Source of the DNA: an uncultured Oscillospiraceae bacterium
GTDB lineage: Bacteria > Bacillota > Clostridia > Oscillospirales > Acutalibacteraceae
DNA: 27,543 bases
Assembly (NCBI GenBank): GCA_900549755.1
Contig: URPQ01000021.1
Location: 1-27,543 of the forward strand
Direction of reading: 5' to 3'
In this document: in pieces, positions 7,948-17,900 of the stretch
Layout: every line of letters starts with the position of its first letter
Numbering within the stretch: the stretch's first letter is position 1
Made by a program: the position numbers and the translations under genes
The notes under the pieces: model-generated
Seen by the model: only the letters and a program-made list of their open reading frames with translations
Told to the model about the DNA's origin: nothing
Databases searched by the model: none

Positions 7948-10900
7948 TTAATTTATGGGTATTTCCCCGAAGAAAATGCCGCGAATGGTGCTTATTTCCT
8001 CGCTTGTTACGCCTATGGAAAGCAAGTAATTCTCGGCTTTTTCGGCAGGGGTATCACCCGAAAGCGCGCAGAAAGAGCTTAAAAATGCTTTCATTTCCGC
8101 ATTTGTTGCAGCCGAGCGCAAGCCTGCGTCCGAAAAGGTAGTAAACTCATAATCCTGTATCAAGGTTTTTTCGTCCACACCAAGCAGGGCGTTCAAAATA
8201 TAGCATACCGTGCCTGTTCTGTCAGCGCCGTAAACGCAGTGAACATAAATCGGATAATTATTTACATCTGCATATGATGCAAATATCTGACGGAACAGCT
8301 CCTTTTGGTCGCTTGAAAAAGCCGCGGTATACGAGCCTATCCGGCTGTTCAGATATTTTGCTGACGTAACAACGCTCTTTGTAAGCCCGCCCGTTTCGCT
8401 TGCCGTTCGCAAATCTATTTCAAGCCCCAAGGCAATATCCGTGCCGAGCAGCTCAGCACCCTGCGCGGTCAGTCGGGATACACCCTTAATATCAAGCTGA
8501 GCGCCTCTGAAAGCAAGCCCCTGCAAGGTGGTTTTCCCGAAAGAGGTTTCATAGCCCCCGAGGTCACGGACATTTGTAATTCCGCCCACGGTCATTACGC
8601 GCGGACCTATATCTGCGGTTTTAAACGAGCTTTCCGCCTGTCGGGTAATTCCGTTTGCCGTGGCGGTTATTCTTACATAATATTTTGTATTTCTCAAAAG
8701 ATTATTAACAGCTATGCTCTTAGCGGTTGTATTGACCGTTACCGCATTTGAGTAATCTGCCTTTGTGCCGTATTCCACCTTGAACTCGGTGTTTTCCACC
8801 GGACATTCAAGCACTATTTTTACATCCTGCGCGGAATCACTCATATACACCGCATAATCGTCAACCGTGGGATTTTTGGCGGTAAGATAAGCCTTTGCCT
8901 GATCGTTATAGGGGTATGCCGTATCGGGTGCAATCATTGCAACCTCCGGCACAGAGCCGTAATCGGTAAGACCGAGCAGAAGCCTTTTAATCATTGCCGC
9001 GTCAATAGTATTTATATAGCCGTTGCCGTTTATATCTGCGGCATTGGGGCTTGTATATTCCGCTATACCGGCTCTGACCTTTTTAAAGCGTATCATATCA
9101 AGTATATCAAGGCTGCCGTCGGCATTTACATCTCCCGGCTCGCATACCCTGTAAAACGCAATGCTGTCATACAGTATTTCGGCATCGGATGAATAAAACG
9201 CATTATCAAGCTGCACCTTTACCCCCGTAAGCGTGGCATCTTGCGGGAGGGTAAAGGTATAATTCATCTGTTGCCAGCCGTCGGTGCTGTTTGTAATTGC
9301 CGTGTTAAGCCCCGACTCTGCCGGAACAGCAGAGGAACCGTTTCCACGAAGCGACGCGCCGAGCCGCATATTCCCGCTCGCCTTTACATAAAGGCGGAGC
9401 TTATAGGTCGCGCCCGCCGTTACAGGTATGTATTTGCTTGTTCTTACCTTGTAAACGCTGTCGCCCGAAGCTTTACTGTGAGTGACTCGAAGAGCTGCTC
9501 CATCATAGCCTGCGGTTTCGGAGGATATAGTATCCTTACTGCCGGCAGGCAGAGAGTTTTGCTCCCAGCCGTCAATACCCGAAGTAAAGCCACTGTTTTC
9601 TATCAATGATTCAAAGAAATAAAACTCGGCTTTATCGGCAGTTAAAAGATTTTGCCATTTTCCGCCCGAATACCTGAAAGAAACAGGACCTATGTGCTTT
9701 TTGTAATAATTATCGGTAAAATCACCGTCGAGCGATAATATATCGCCCTCGTTCGCGCTGTATGAAATATCCATACTGCCATCCGCATATGCCTTAAATT
9801 TAACGTTGGTATTTTTTTCACCGTTAAGCAGCACTGCGCCGTCAGCCGCCTTTAGCTCGCCTATTAAAGCACGCTCCGGCAAGGACGCTGTAAGCCCTGC
9901 AGCACTCCCCGATATAAGCGACGGTATAATTTGAATATCCGATTGATCTCCCACGGCGGGGTCGGTGCAAAAGCTGCCGAGCCCATCTAACATATCGTTG
10001 CCGTCTTTATCGATAATACGGAGATTATCAAGGTATATATCGCAATCGCCGTTATACTGGCTGAAAAAGATTATAAAATCGCTGCCGCCGTTTGTTTTAA
10101 AAGCTGATGTAACCTCTGTCCAATCGGCGTATGTATTTTTGGAGAAAAAGGTAAAGCTGTTGCCTGTATCGCTAAGCGACGAAAAATAGAAAGCCTCGGA
10201 AAGCACGCCCTTTTTACCTTTAATGTTGGCTTTCAGCGTGTATTCACCCGCAGGTATTGATTTGTTTACGCAAACGCGAATATCCCCGCCCTGCGTCACG
10301 TTTCTTATATGCAAAGCACCGTTATCAAAGCAGCCGTCGCCCACAATTTCGGCTTTCCTTATAGCCGTATAGGTGCCGTCAGAATATTTATACCAGCTGT
10401 TCGCGGTGCTGCTGTCGTGCAGGGTCAGAACATCCTCGGGAATATCGGGCTCATCGCCGCCCGACGCCAAACGGTCAAAATTACCCATTCCGTCAAGCAC
10501 ATCATTTCCTTCGGAATCAAGTATTTTGAAATTGTCAATATAAATATCGGTTTCCCAGTTATACTGGCTCACGGTTATGCCAAAAATGCTGCCGCCCTTG
10601 CTTGTAAACGGAAGCTCAACCTTTTCCCATTCGGGATAGCTTGTTTTGCTTATTAAATCGGCGTAAACCGATTGCCCGCTCTCCTTAAAATAAAACTGCT
10701 GGTCTGCAAGCTTTAAAGAGCCCTTAATATTGAATTGCAGCGTGTATGCGCCTGCGGGTATTGTCTTTTTAAAGCCTACGCGCATATCGCCCTGTTTTTC
10801 CGTAGGCTTATTTACAATATGCAGCGAGCCTTCATCATCACATCCGGGCTCGGATATTTCGATAAACCGAACGGAGGTATCGGTACCCGAAAGCCATGTT

Positions 10901-11550
10901 CTGTACCAATAGTCCTCGGTTTCGCTGTCATACGGCTGCTGCATTTTGTTTGTTTTTTCGCCTGTACCCTCTGTGCAAAAGTTCCCCGCGCCGTCCAGCA
11001 TATCGTTACCGCTTGCGTCCAAAACCTTAAAATTATCAATGTATATGCTTGTCTGCCTGTTATACTGGCTGAAAAAGAAACCAAATGTGTTACCGCCGAC
11101 AGTTTTAAACGGAACTGTCAGCTCCGTCCAATTCGGGTAGCTTTTTTCTCCCGGTATCAGTTGAGCCAAGCCCTCATCGTTGCTGCTGTTTGCAAAGTAC
11201 AGGCTTTCTGTGGAATATTCTCTGCTGCCCTTGATTTTAAATTTCAGGGTATATTCACCGGCAGGAATATTTTTTATAATATTTACACGCATATCGCCCT
11301 GTTTGCCCGAGTTTACAAAGTGCAGCGAGCCCACATCGTCAGCACCGTCTTCTGCTATTTCGATATAGCGGGTCGATGTATCCGCAGCGCCTCCGGGGTA
11401 GGTTCTGTACCACCCGTCGGAAGAATAACCGTCGGCAATAGTCACAGGTCTTAAATTGCCCGCGCTCACTGCCGCCGACAAAGGCAGTGGTGAAAAAGCG
11501 CTTAAAATAATTGCAAAGGATAACAAGTACGGAAGTATTTTTTTAATCAT
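7948..11550 (-). CDS. Secreted CBM-like/dockerin protein with a C-terminal tyrosine-phosphatase-like domain
   Basis: A 1200-residue exported protein. Residues 1-27 are a signal peptide. Three copies of a jelly-roll-like module follow (about 41-193, 206-358 and 378-528), each with an SQYN motif, an IYIDN or IYLDN strand and an ending like GNDMLDGxGNF. Residues 545-645 and 650-800 are further beta domains, the latter CBM4/9-like. An internal type I dockerin with two good calcium loops (GDVNADGSLDILDMIRFKK and ADINGNGYINTIDAAMIKR) spans 804-862. A fibronectin-III-like domain (about 895-978) precedes a Y_phosphatase3-type domain (983-1198) with NVRDLGGY (993-1000), EIDLRTASE (1044-1052) and the P-loop HCVYGADRTG (1104-1113; nucleophile Cys1105, Arg1111). 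The catalytic set is complete. The ATG at 11550 follows AAAGGA, 24 bases after the permease gene. The natural substrate is unknown; phosphorylated glycans, proteins or lipids are all possible. Confidence 0.9.
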   Translation of the reverse strand: MIKKILPYLLSFAIILSAFSPLPLSAAVSAGNLRPVTIADGYSSDGWYRTYPGGAADTSTRYIEIAEDGADDVGSLHFVNSGKQGDMRVNIIKNIPAGEYTLKFKIKGSREYSTESLYFANSSNDEGLAQLIPGEKSYPNWTELTVPFKTVGGNTFGFFFSQYNRQTSIYIDNFKVLDASGNDMLDGAGNFCTEGTGEKTNKMQQPYDSETEDYWYRTWLSGTDTSVRFIEISEPGCDDEGSLHIVNKPTEKQGDMRVGFKKTIPAGAYTLQFNIKGSLKLADQQFYFKESGQSVYADLISKTSYPEWEKVELPFTSKGGSIFGITVSQYNWETDIYIDNFKILDSEGNDVLDGMGNFDRLASGGDEPDIPEDVLTLHDSSTANSWYKYSDGTYTAIRKAEIVGDGCFDNGALHIRNVTQGGDIRVCVNKSIPAGEYTLKANIKGKKGVLSEAFYFSSLSDTGNSFTFFSKNTYADWTEVTSAFKTNGGSDFIIFFSQYNGDCDIYLDNLRIIDKDGNDMLDGLGSFCTDPAVGDQSDIQIIPSLISGSAAGLTASLPERALIGELKAADGAVLLNGEKNTNVKFKAYADGSMDISYSANEGDILSLDGDFTDNYYKKHIGPVSFRYSGGKWQNLLTADKAEFYFFESLIENSGFTSGIDGWEQNSLPAGSKDTISSETAGYDGAALRVTHSKASGDSVYKVRTSKYIPVTAGATYKLRLYVKASGNMRLGASLRGNGSSAVPAESGLNTAITNSTDGWQQMNYTFTLPQDATLTGVKVQLDNAFYSSDAEILYDSIAFYRVCEPGDVNADGSLDILDMIRFKKVRAGIAEYTSPNAADINGNGYINTIDAAMIKRLLLGLTDYGSVPEVAMIAPDTAYPYNDQAKAYLTAKNPTVDDYAVYMSDSAQDVKIVLECPVENTEFKVEYGTKADYSNAVTVNTTAKSIAVNNLLRNTKYYVRITATANGITRQAESSFKTADIGPRVMTVGGITNVRDLGGYETSFGKTTLQGLAFRGAQLDIKGVSRLTAQGAELLGTDIALGLEIDLRTASETGGLTKSVVTSAKYLNSRIGSYTAAFSSDQKELFRQIFASYADVNNYPIYVHCVYGADRTGTVCYILNALLGVDEKTLIQDYEFTTFSDAGLRSAATNAEMKAFLSSFCALSGDTPAEKAENYLLSIGVTSEEISTIRGIFFGEIPIN

Positions 11551-11574
11551 TCCTATAATCCTTTCTGAATTTAA

Positions 11575-12441
11575 TCAGCCCTTTACACCGTCTCCTGAGG
11601 ACATACCGTTTTGCAGCGGCTTTTGGAATATGGCGTAAATTATAAGAATAGGCACAAGGGCTATTGTAAGACCCGCAAAGGTTCTGCCGTAATTAACATC
11701 GTAGGTTCCCGAATTTGTAAGGTAGGAAAGACCTATCGCCATGGTGTATTTTGTATTATCATGAATAAAGGTGAGCGCGGTAATGTATTCGTTCCATGTG
11801 CCCATTATATTGAGCAGCGCCACAACAAAAAGCGAAGGCTTTGAAAGCGGAACTATTATTTTAAAGAATATGGTAAACTGGCTTGCGCCGTCTATTGTGG
11901 CAGCCTCCAGCAGTGCATTGTGTATTCCGCGCACAAAGCCCGCCATCATAAACACCGAAAACGGCATACCCTGTATTGCGTAGATAACCGAAAGCCACAC
12001 AAGCGAATCGGTGATCTTAATTGAATCCGCAAAATAGTAAAGGGGCACGAGCATAAGCACGGCAGGCACCATCATAGCCACCATATAAAACTTTTCAAGC
12101 CCTTTTATAAAGCGGTTGTTGTATTTTGCAATAACATAGGCGTTAGCGCCCACTATAAGCAGGGTTATCACCAATGTCAGCACCACGGTGAAAAGGCTGT
12201 TAAAGAAGTATGAGCCGAAACTTGCCTCCTTCCACGCGTCAACAAAATTTCCCCATTGCGGGGTTTTCGGCAGCGCCCAGGGGGAAGCGAAAAATTCCTG
12301 ATTGCTTTTAAGAGATGTATAAAGCACCCATATTACCGGGAATGCCACAGTCACGCTCCAAAGCACAAGGAAGATTCTTATTATTCCCTGCCCCACCGCA
12401 GCCGAGCGGGACAGGTGCGGAGTATTTCTTTTTTTACTCAT
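11575..12441 (-). CDS. Sugar ABC transporter permease, CUT1 family, MalG type
   Basis: A 288-residue integral membrane protein with about six transmembrane segments, the first near residues 20-42. The cytoplasmic EAA loop that contacts the ATPase is present (EAATIDGASQFTIFFKIIVP), as is the MalG-type C-terminus QKPLQNGMSSGDGVKG. It pairs with the upstream permease to form the channel for oligosaccharides delivered by the lipoprotein at 13405-14898. Its start overlaps the end of the upstream permease by 8 bases and has a G-rich ribosome site (AAGGGGGG) nine bases upstream. No ATPase gene is present nearby; in many Firmicutes CUT1 importers share an MsmX-type ATPase encoded elsewhere. Confidence 0.95.
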   Translation of the reverse strand: MSKKRNTPHLSRSAAVGQGIIRIFLVLWSVTVAFPVIWVLYTSLKSNQEFFASPWALPKTPQWGNFVDAWKEASFGSYFFNSLFTVVLTLVITLLIVGANAYVIAKYNNRFIKGLEKFYMVAMMVPAVLMLVPLYYFADSIKITDSLVWLSVIYAIQGMPFSVFMMAGFVRGIHNALLEAATIDGASQFTIFFKIIVPLSKPSLFVVALLNIMGTWNEYITALTFIHDNTKYTMAIGLSYLTNSGTYDVNYGRTFAGLTIALVPILIIYAIFQKPLQNGMSSGDGVKG

Positions 12442-13372
12442 TTACACTGTCCCCCCTTGACATAATGCGGTTTACTATAAAGGAAGCCGCCGCGGAGATT
12501 ATAAGCATAAGTATTGCCGCCGCATAGGAGTAGCCCACCTGCGGCCACTGGCTGTCAAAGCTGTTTTTGTAAACGAACACGCCCATAACCACCGAATCCT
12601 CGCTTACAGAGCTGCCGAGCATTGCCTGCACCATTGTAAAGCTTGAGCTAAAGGACTGATACAGTATGGTTATAACCATAAACTTTGCCTGCTCCCATAC
12701 AGCCGGCATGGTTATGTAGCGCAGCTGGGTCCACTCGCCCGCGCCGTCAATCGTGGCGGATTCGTACAGCTCCTTGCTTATTCCGTTTATGGCGGTAATC
12801 ATTATAAGCATAAATAAGCCTATGCCGCACCAGCTTGAAACAAAGGTTATAACCCCTATGGGGTGGGTAAAGGTCCACCCCATTTCGGGAATAAGCTTTG
12901 TTAGCCCCACGCCCTTAAGCAGCGGGTTTAAAATACCGAAGTTCGGGTCTAAAACAAAGGTCCATATAGTGGTTATGATTATAACCGACAGCACATTCGG
13001 CATAAAGAAGATAAAGCGGTATATGCCCGTTTCAAGCTTTGAAAACCTAAGGCGGGTCAGCGACACGGCAAAAAGAATTGTAAGCACGATTATTATAATT
13101 TCTTTGCCGAGGATTATAACAAAATCGTTCTTTATAGCCGCCAAAAATTCCGAATCGGTTATTACCTGTATGTAGTTTTGAAAGCCTACGAAGTTATCCT
13201 TTGTCAGGGCATCGTAGCCCGACCATTCAAAAAAGCTTGTGTAAAGCGATGAAAAGATCGGGTAGACGCAGAAAAGAATGTAAAGTAAAAGCGGCGGCAG
13301 ACAGAAAAGCGAGAAAAAGGCGATTTTCGATTTATCTGCGGGTCTGCGCTTTTTCAGTTTTGTATTTGACAT
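12434..13372 (-). CDS. Sugar ABC transporter permease, CUT1 family, MalF type
   Basis: A 312-residue membrane protein with about six transmembrane segments, beginning near residue 20 (FFSLFCLPPLLLYILFCVYP). The EAA loop reads ESATIDGAGEWTQLRYITMPA. It is the first permease of the import complex and partner of the MalG-type protein, whose start it overlaps by 8 bases. The frame also has an ATG at 13381, but AAAAGGA directly abuts that codon, whereas it stands about ten bases before the ATG at 13372, so the latter is preferred. It follows the binding-protein gene by 32 bases in the same transcript. Confidence 0.94.
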   Translation of the reverse strand: MSNTKLKKRRPADKSKIAFFSLFCLPPLLLYILFCVYPIFSSLYTSFFEWSGYDALTKDNFVGFQNYIQVITDSEFLAAIKNDFVIILGKEIIIIVLTILFAVSLTRLRFSKLETGIYRFIFFMPNVLSVIIITTIWTFVLDPNFGILNPLLKGVGLTKLIPEMGWTFTHPIGVITFVSSWCGIGLFMLIMITAINGISKELYESATIDGAGEWTQLRYITMPAVWEQAKFMVITILYQSFSSSFTMVQAMLGSSVSEDSVVMGVFVYKNSFDSQWPQVGYSYAAAILMLIISAAASFIVNRIMSRGDSVNE

Positions 13373-13404
13373 TGCGGTCATTCCTTTTAATGTAAATCGT
13401 CAGC

Positions 13405-14898
13405 CTATCCTACTTTTTTCTTGGTAGCCTTTTGCAGCTCGGAAATAACCTTATCCACCGTCATATCGCCCGAAACGAGCTTGTTTATGCACTGGTTTAT
13501 GGTTGCGTCCACGCTGCCCCAGGTGGTAGAGCCTTTTGAAATAAGGGTTACTTCAGATGAGTTTATCATCTCGTTTACCTGCTTTGCGGACTCGGTAAGG
13601 TTAGCCTTTGAAACATCGGTGCGGGTTGCGCTCGGAACGGCGCAAAGCTCTGCAAATTTAGCCGCTACCTTATCGGTATAGAGGAAACGGAGGAATGCTT
13701 CTGCCGCCTTCGGGTTTTTCGCCTTTGCGGCAATGCCTACGCTTGTAGCAGTGGCAACAACAGCTGTCTTCTGACCTGCGTCCTGCAAAACCGACGGATA
13801 ATAGCGCATTTTAAAGCTTGCGGGGGTCGAGCTCTTCATTTCGTTTTCAAGCCATAAGCCGTTGGGTATGAGCGCCGCATTGTGCTTAAGCCACGCCGCC
13901 TGACTGGTGATATGGTTCATTGAAAGCCCCGAGGGGTCAAAATATCCCGCTTTTGCAAGGGTCTCTATTTTGGTTAAAACCTTTTTAAAGCGCGCGTCGC
14001 TCCAGACTGATTCGCTCGCCGCGTTTGCAACATCATAGAAATACTGGGTATCGTTTGACGCCAAAGCCTCGGAAGCCACCGCCGGCATAAGCATACCCCA
14101 AACAAGATAGCCTGAGTATTGACCCGTGTAGATAAACGGATACATTCCCGAGGATTTCACCGTTTTGCAGAAGCTCTGCAGCTCGGTGTAATTCTTAGGA
14201 ACGCTCCAGCCCTTAGAGCTGAACAGGCTTTGATCGTACCACATACCGTAGGTGGAAAGCAGAACGGGCATTTCGTAAATTTTGCCTGTGTTCTTATAGG
14301 TGCTTACAAGTCCGCTTTTAAGCTGGCTGCTAATGGGCGTTGAGGTGCCGTATACCTTGCCGTTTTTATAAAGAGAGCTGAGATCTCTCATCTTGTTTTC
14401 GCTCATCCAGGTGGAGGCAGGCATATTGCTGCCGTCGAGCAGAACGAAGTCGGGCGGGTTATCCTTTGCCCAACGGGTCTTCATCTGCGCGTTTACATTG
14501 GTATCAAGGTGCGCGTTTATTTCAAGATTCGGCTGTAGCTTCTGGAACTCGCTTATTGCGTACTCCCAGCACTCGCTGCCGTAGCCGCCCACGAATATCT
14601 GTAATTCAAGCGTGCCCTTTAGCTTTTCTTCGGATGAGTTATTAACCTCGCCCGCGTTGTGCGCGGTGTTATCGCCCGAATCGCTTACAACATTACCTGC
14701 CCCGCCCTTATTATCGGAGGAAGCATCGGCACTGCCCGAGGACGCACCGGTGTTTGAGTTTTTATCACCGCTGACATAGCTCACGGTTTCGTCTATCTCG
14801 CTGTTCACCGTAGTCTTTGTAAGACTGCACCCGGCAGACATTGCCAAGGTTGCGCATGCAGCTATAATGCAAATGCAGCGAATGAGAATTTTTTTCAT
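13405..14898 (-). CDS. Sugar ABC transporter substrate-binding lipoprotein, CUT1 family
   Basis: A 497-residue extracellular lipoprotein. Residues 1-24 are a lipoprotein signal peptide with the lipobox SAGC (Cys24). A low-complexity Ser/Gly/Asn/Asp linker extends to about residue 90, long enough to hold the binding domain away from the membrane. The family 1 solute-binding fold follows (TLELQIFVGGYGSECWEYAI, FQKLQPNLEINAHL, then conserved blocks such as PVLLSTYGMWYDQSLF and PKAAEAFLRFLYTD). It captures oligosaccharides for the two permeases downstream. The ATG at 14898 has AAAGGAG nine bases upstream. It follows the giant surface glycosidase gene after 66 bases that contain a strong hairpin. 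Confidence 0.94.
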   Translation of the reverse strand: MKKILIRCICIIAACATLAMSAGCSLTKTTVNSEIDETVSYVSGDKNSNTGASSGSADASSDNKGGAGNVVSDSGDNTAHNAGEVNNSSEEKLKGTLELQIFVGGYGSECWEYAISEFQKLQPNLEINAHLDTNVNAQMKTRWAKDNPPDFVLLDGSNMPASTWMSENKMRDLSSLYKNGKVYGTSTPISSQLKSGLVSTYKNTGKIYEMPVLLSTYGMWYDQSLFSSKGWSVPKNYTELQSFCKTVKSSGMYPFIYTGQYSGYLVWGMLMPAVASEALASNDTQYFYDVANAASESVWSDARFKKVLTKIETLAKAGYFDPSGLSMNHITSQAAWLKHNAALIPNGLWLENEMKSSTPASFKMRYYPSVLQDAGQKTAVVATATSVGIAAKAKNPKAAEAFLRFLYTDKVAAKFAELCAVPSATRTDVSKANLTESAKQVNEMINSSEVTLISKGSTTWGSVDATINQCINKLVSGDMTVDKVISELQKATKKKVG

Positions 14899-14931
14899 AA
14901 AATTGCACTCCTTTTAGTTTTTTGGATTTTA

Positions 14932-14960
14932 CTTTGGGGCTCTGTATTGGAGCCCCAAAG
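14932..14960 (-). terminator. Intercistronic hairpin between the giant glycosidase and transporter genes
   Basis: CTTTGGGGCTC (14932-14942) and GAGCCCCAAAG (14950-14960) form a perfect 11-bp stem with a 7-base loop. In the minus direction it is followed by TAAAATCC, not a T run, so it is a weak terminator at best. It may instead act as an RNA-processing or 3'-end protecting hairpin that sets different levels for the giant enzyme and the abundant binding protein. No clear promoter for the binding-protein gene is visible downstream of it. Confidence 0.6.
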
Positions 14961-14964
14961 ATTT

Positions 14965-17900
14965 TTAAAGCTTTGCGGAATTGTTTCCGCCCTTTTCCAA
15001 AGTAATTGAGGTATGCGGCGCGCCGTTTAAGGAAAGATTTACGCTCTGCCCCGCGTGGTGTGCGGCGTATCCCTTTTTAACCGTTGCCGTAACGCCCTCA
15101 AGCCCTCGCTTTTCTTTAAGCATATCAAGCCTTACAGTACCTTTTTTGATTTTTGCGGAATATATCCGCCTGCCGTTCCTTGTAAAGTAAATATTTTTGC
15201 CGAGAAGAACAATAAGCAGAATTACTATTGCCGCCAAAACCGCAAGTGCCGCGGCGCAGAGTGCTATGATTACAGGCAGGTTAAGAGAAACGGTGGTGTA
15301 ATACCTCGTGTTTTTCTTGGTTATTGCCTGTCTGCCGTCATCATCGTCCGTGCTGCCGTTATCGGGCTTTACATCGGGTGTAGTCGGCTCAACATAACCG
15401 TTATTGCCGTTATTACCGTTATCCGGCACGGTCGGGTCAACAGGGTCGTCGTTATCGTCAAGCGGCAGCTTTTCATAAAGTCTTGTGTAGTAAACTGCCA
15501 CTGTGTGGCTTTCCTTTATGTTGCCGAAGGTATAGCTGCTGCCGTTTACGGTGGTTTTGACGCCGTCTATAAGCAGATAGCCGAGCCTGTACCCGCTGTT
15601 CGGCTTAAAGGTAAGGGTCACCTTTCCGCCGTATTCCGCCTCATTCAGTCCCTCGGGGCTTACAGTACCGCCCGCGGTTCTTGTGAAATAAAGCTTGATT
15701 TTATCATTCTTCGAAATGCGGAAAAGCCTTGTTTCACCCTTATCCGAGCTGTACGTAAAGCTGTTTACGCTTTTAGCAATAACCTTGCGGTTAAATACAT
15801 CGTACACCGTGTAATTGCCCGGCAGCGTGACCGTCTTTTCACCGCCGAAAAGCGAATGAACGGAAATGTAATTGTTATCGGCATAAATTATATCGGTTGC
15901 GGTATCATCGTAAATATGGCAGCCGCAGTGCTTTAGGACATTTCTTAAAATATCAGCCGGGATACAAGGCACTGCCGAGTAAATACTCGTCCAGCTATTT
16001 CCCTTTCCGTCGGTCATTTCCTTCATTGCAAAGCCGACATTGTTTGTTCCGTAGCCGTTTTGCTCGGTGTGATAGCCGAGGGTTACGGCGGTTTCGTCAA
16101 CCACCGCTATAACGGGTGCTAAGGTTCTGTATTCTATCGCACCGAAGCTGACATCCGCCAGCCCCTCTGTTACCCAGCTGTTGTAATTTTCAACCTCAAC
16201 CGTGCCCATAAGCTTGCGCTCGGTATTAGGGCTTTCAATAAGCTTCATATTCATTCCCGTAAGAGCCGAAAGATTATCAACAGAGGTGGTATTGCCGTCG
16301 GACATACCCGATGTAAACACCCAGATGATAACATTGCCGTTTTTCTGCAGCTTTTCGCTTATCGCGCGGCGTTCTGCCTCTGTAACCTGCGTGGTCGAGA
16401 GCATAATATTTATCTTATGCTCCGGCACAAGCCCCTTTTCGAGGTCGTCGAGCAGGTATGTATCATACGGTGCACCGAGGTTGTAAAGCTCCTTGCGCTG
16501 CGTAAGCAGCAATCCCTTATACAAAAGCTCATTTGTAAGGTCAGAGCCGGAATACGGCATATACGCGGGCGACTGCTCATCGTAAAACACCGCTATATCC
16601 GAAACGCTCTTGCGTTCAAGTCCCAGTGACAGGGTCATTTCCTGCATCATGGCAGAGGCAGTCTCCCATAGCTGCTTATCGGTGAAATAAGTGCCCGCAA
16701 GGCTGTAAAGGTAAAGCCCGCAGCCCTTCGAAAGAGCATATGCAAAGTTTCGCTTTAACTGCTCTATGGATTGCTCGGCGGTGCGCGTCCAACCGACGGA
16801 CGCACGCGCGTCGGGCGCTTCAAACATTGATGTGGTGTGGTTGCGGTTGTCGTCCTCCGCAATATAGAGCTTTCCGTGCGCGGTAACGCTGTCTACAGCC
16901 GACATATAATCGCCGGAATAGCCTATTTCGCGCTCGCTGTAATTCCACGGGCAGGTTATGAAATCAATGCTGTCGGATTCGAGTATCTTTTGGAAGGAGG
17001 TCTGTGAGGTGGAAGCCGCCATATCATAGTTGATAACATTAAGCAGATAACCCGCATATGTTCCTACGAAAATCCTGTTGTTCGTGGCTTTTTTCACAAG
17101 AGAAGCAAAATAAAGCATTGCCTCGGTCTTCTTCTCACCCATAAACAGCTCGTAATCTATTGCCTGACGGTTCTTGCCTGCGCTTAAAATGCTGCCGAAC
17201 TCGGTTTCGCTGCGCACCGCAATACTCGGAACGGCAGCCGTTGCGAGCGTTACGGAGCTGTCGCCCCAAGCGGATTTCAGCGCCGCGTCGGTTTTATACC
17301 TTTCTTTAAGCCATGCACGGAAGGCGGTAAGTCCTACCGATGAATAATCGCCTGCCTTTGTGCTGCCGTTTATTCCCCACCACTGCCATTCGTAGGTGGT
17401 GCCGCCCGTAATTTTAAAGCCTATAATATTATTGGCGTAGGGCTGCTGCATAAGGTAATTAATTATTTCGGTAACCTTTTCGCCTGTTTCCTTTTTCCAC
17501 AGCTCGGAGGAGAAGGACTCCTTGCTCACCGTGCCGTCGTTAAGCTTTACGCACTCCTCGGGGTGAGCGTCCAGCCACCACTGCGGCGGTGTGGTATCGA
17601 TTGCCATAACAAGCTGCGAATTCGGGTTTGCCGCAAGCGTACCCAAAATCTGCTGATCTATGGTCTCGGTCTTAATAGTCCCGTCGGACATCCAAAGCTC
17701 GCCGAGCGTTTCACGCGGGAGGATAAATGCAATAGATGTATCTATTCCCACGCTTGCCAGTCCCTCCATTTCGGATTGGTCAAACTGGGTATCGCGCTCG
17801 GGGCGGCTGTACCACAAGGGCGCCTGCGCCACGCCGTTTACAAATACGGTCGGCTTGCCGTTATACATTTTGATTTCGCTCTTTGTCGAAACCTCCTGCT

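Noticed and set aside
10735..11454. Open frame of 239 codons on the plus strand
   Set aside because: It lies antisense to the well-supported phosphatase gene, lacks a ribosome site, and its length follows from the repeated modules and codon use of the real gene.
15340..15440. Asn/Gly/Pro/Asp-rich repeats as a possible sortase or cell-wall domain
   Set aside because: No LPxTG-like motif follows; the segment is best read as a flexible linker before the transmembrane helix.
15055..15936. Open frame of 293 codons on the plus strand
   Set aside because: Antisense to the C-terminal part of the giant glycosidase, with no recognisable domain or ribosome site.
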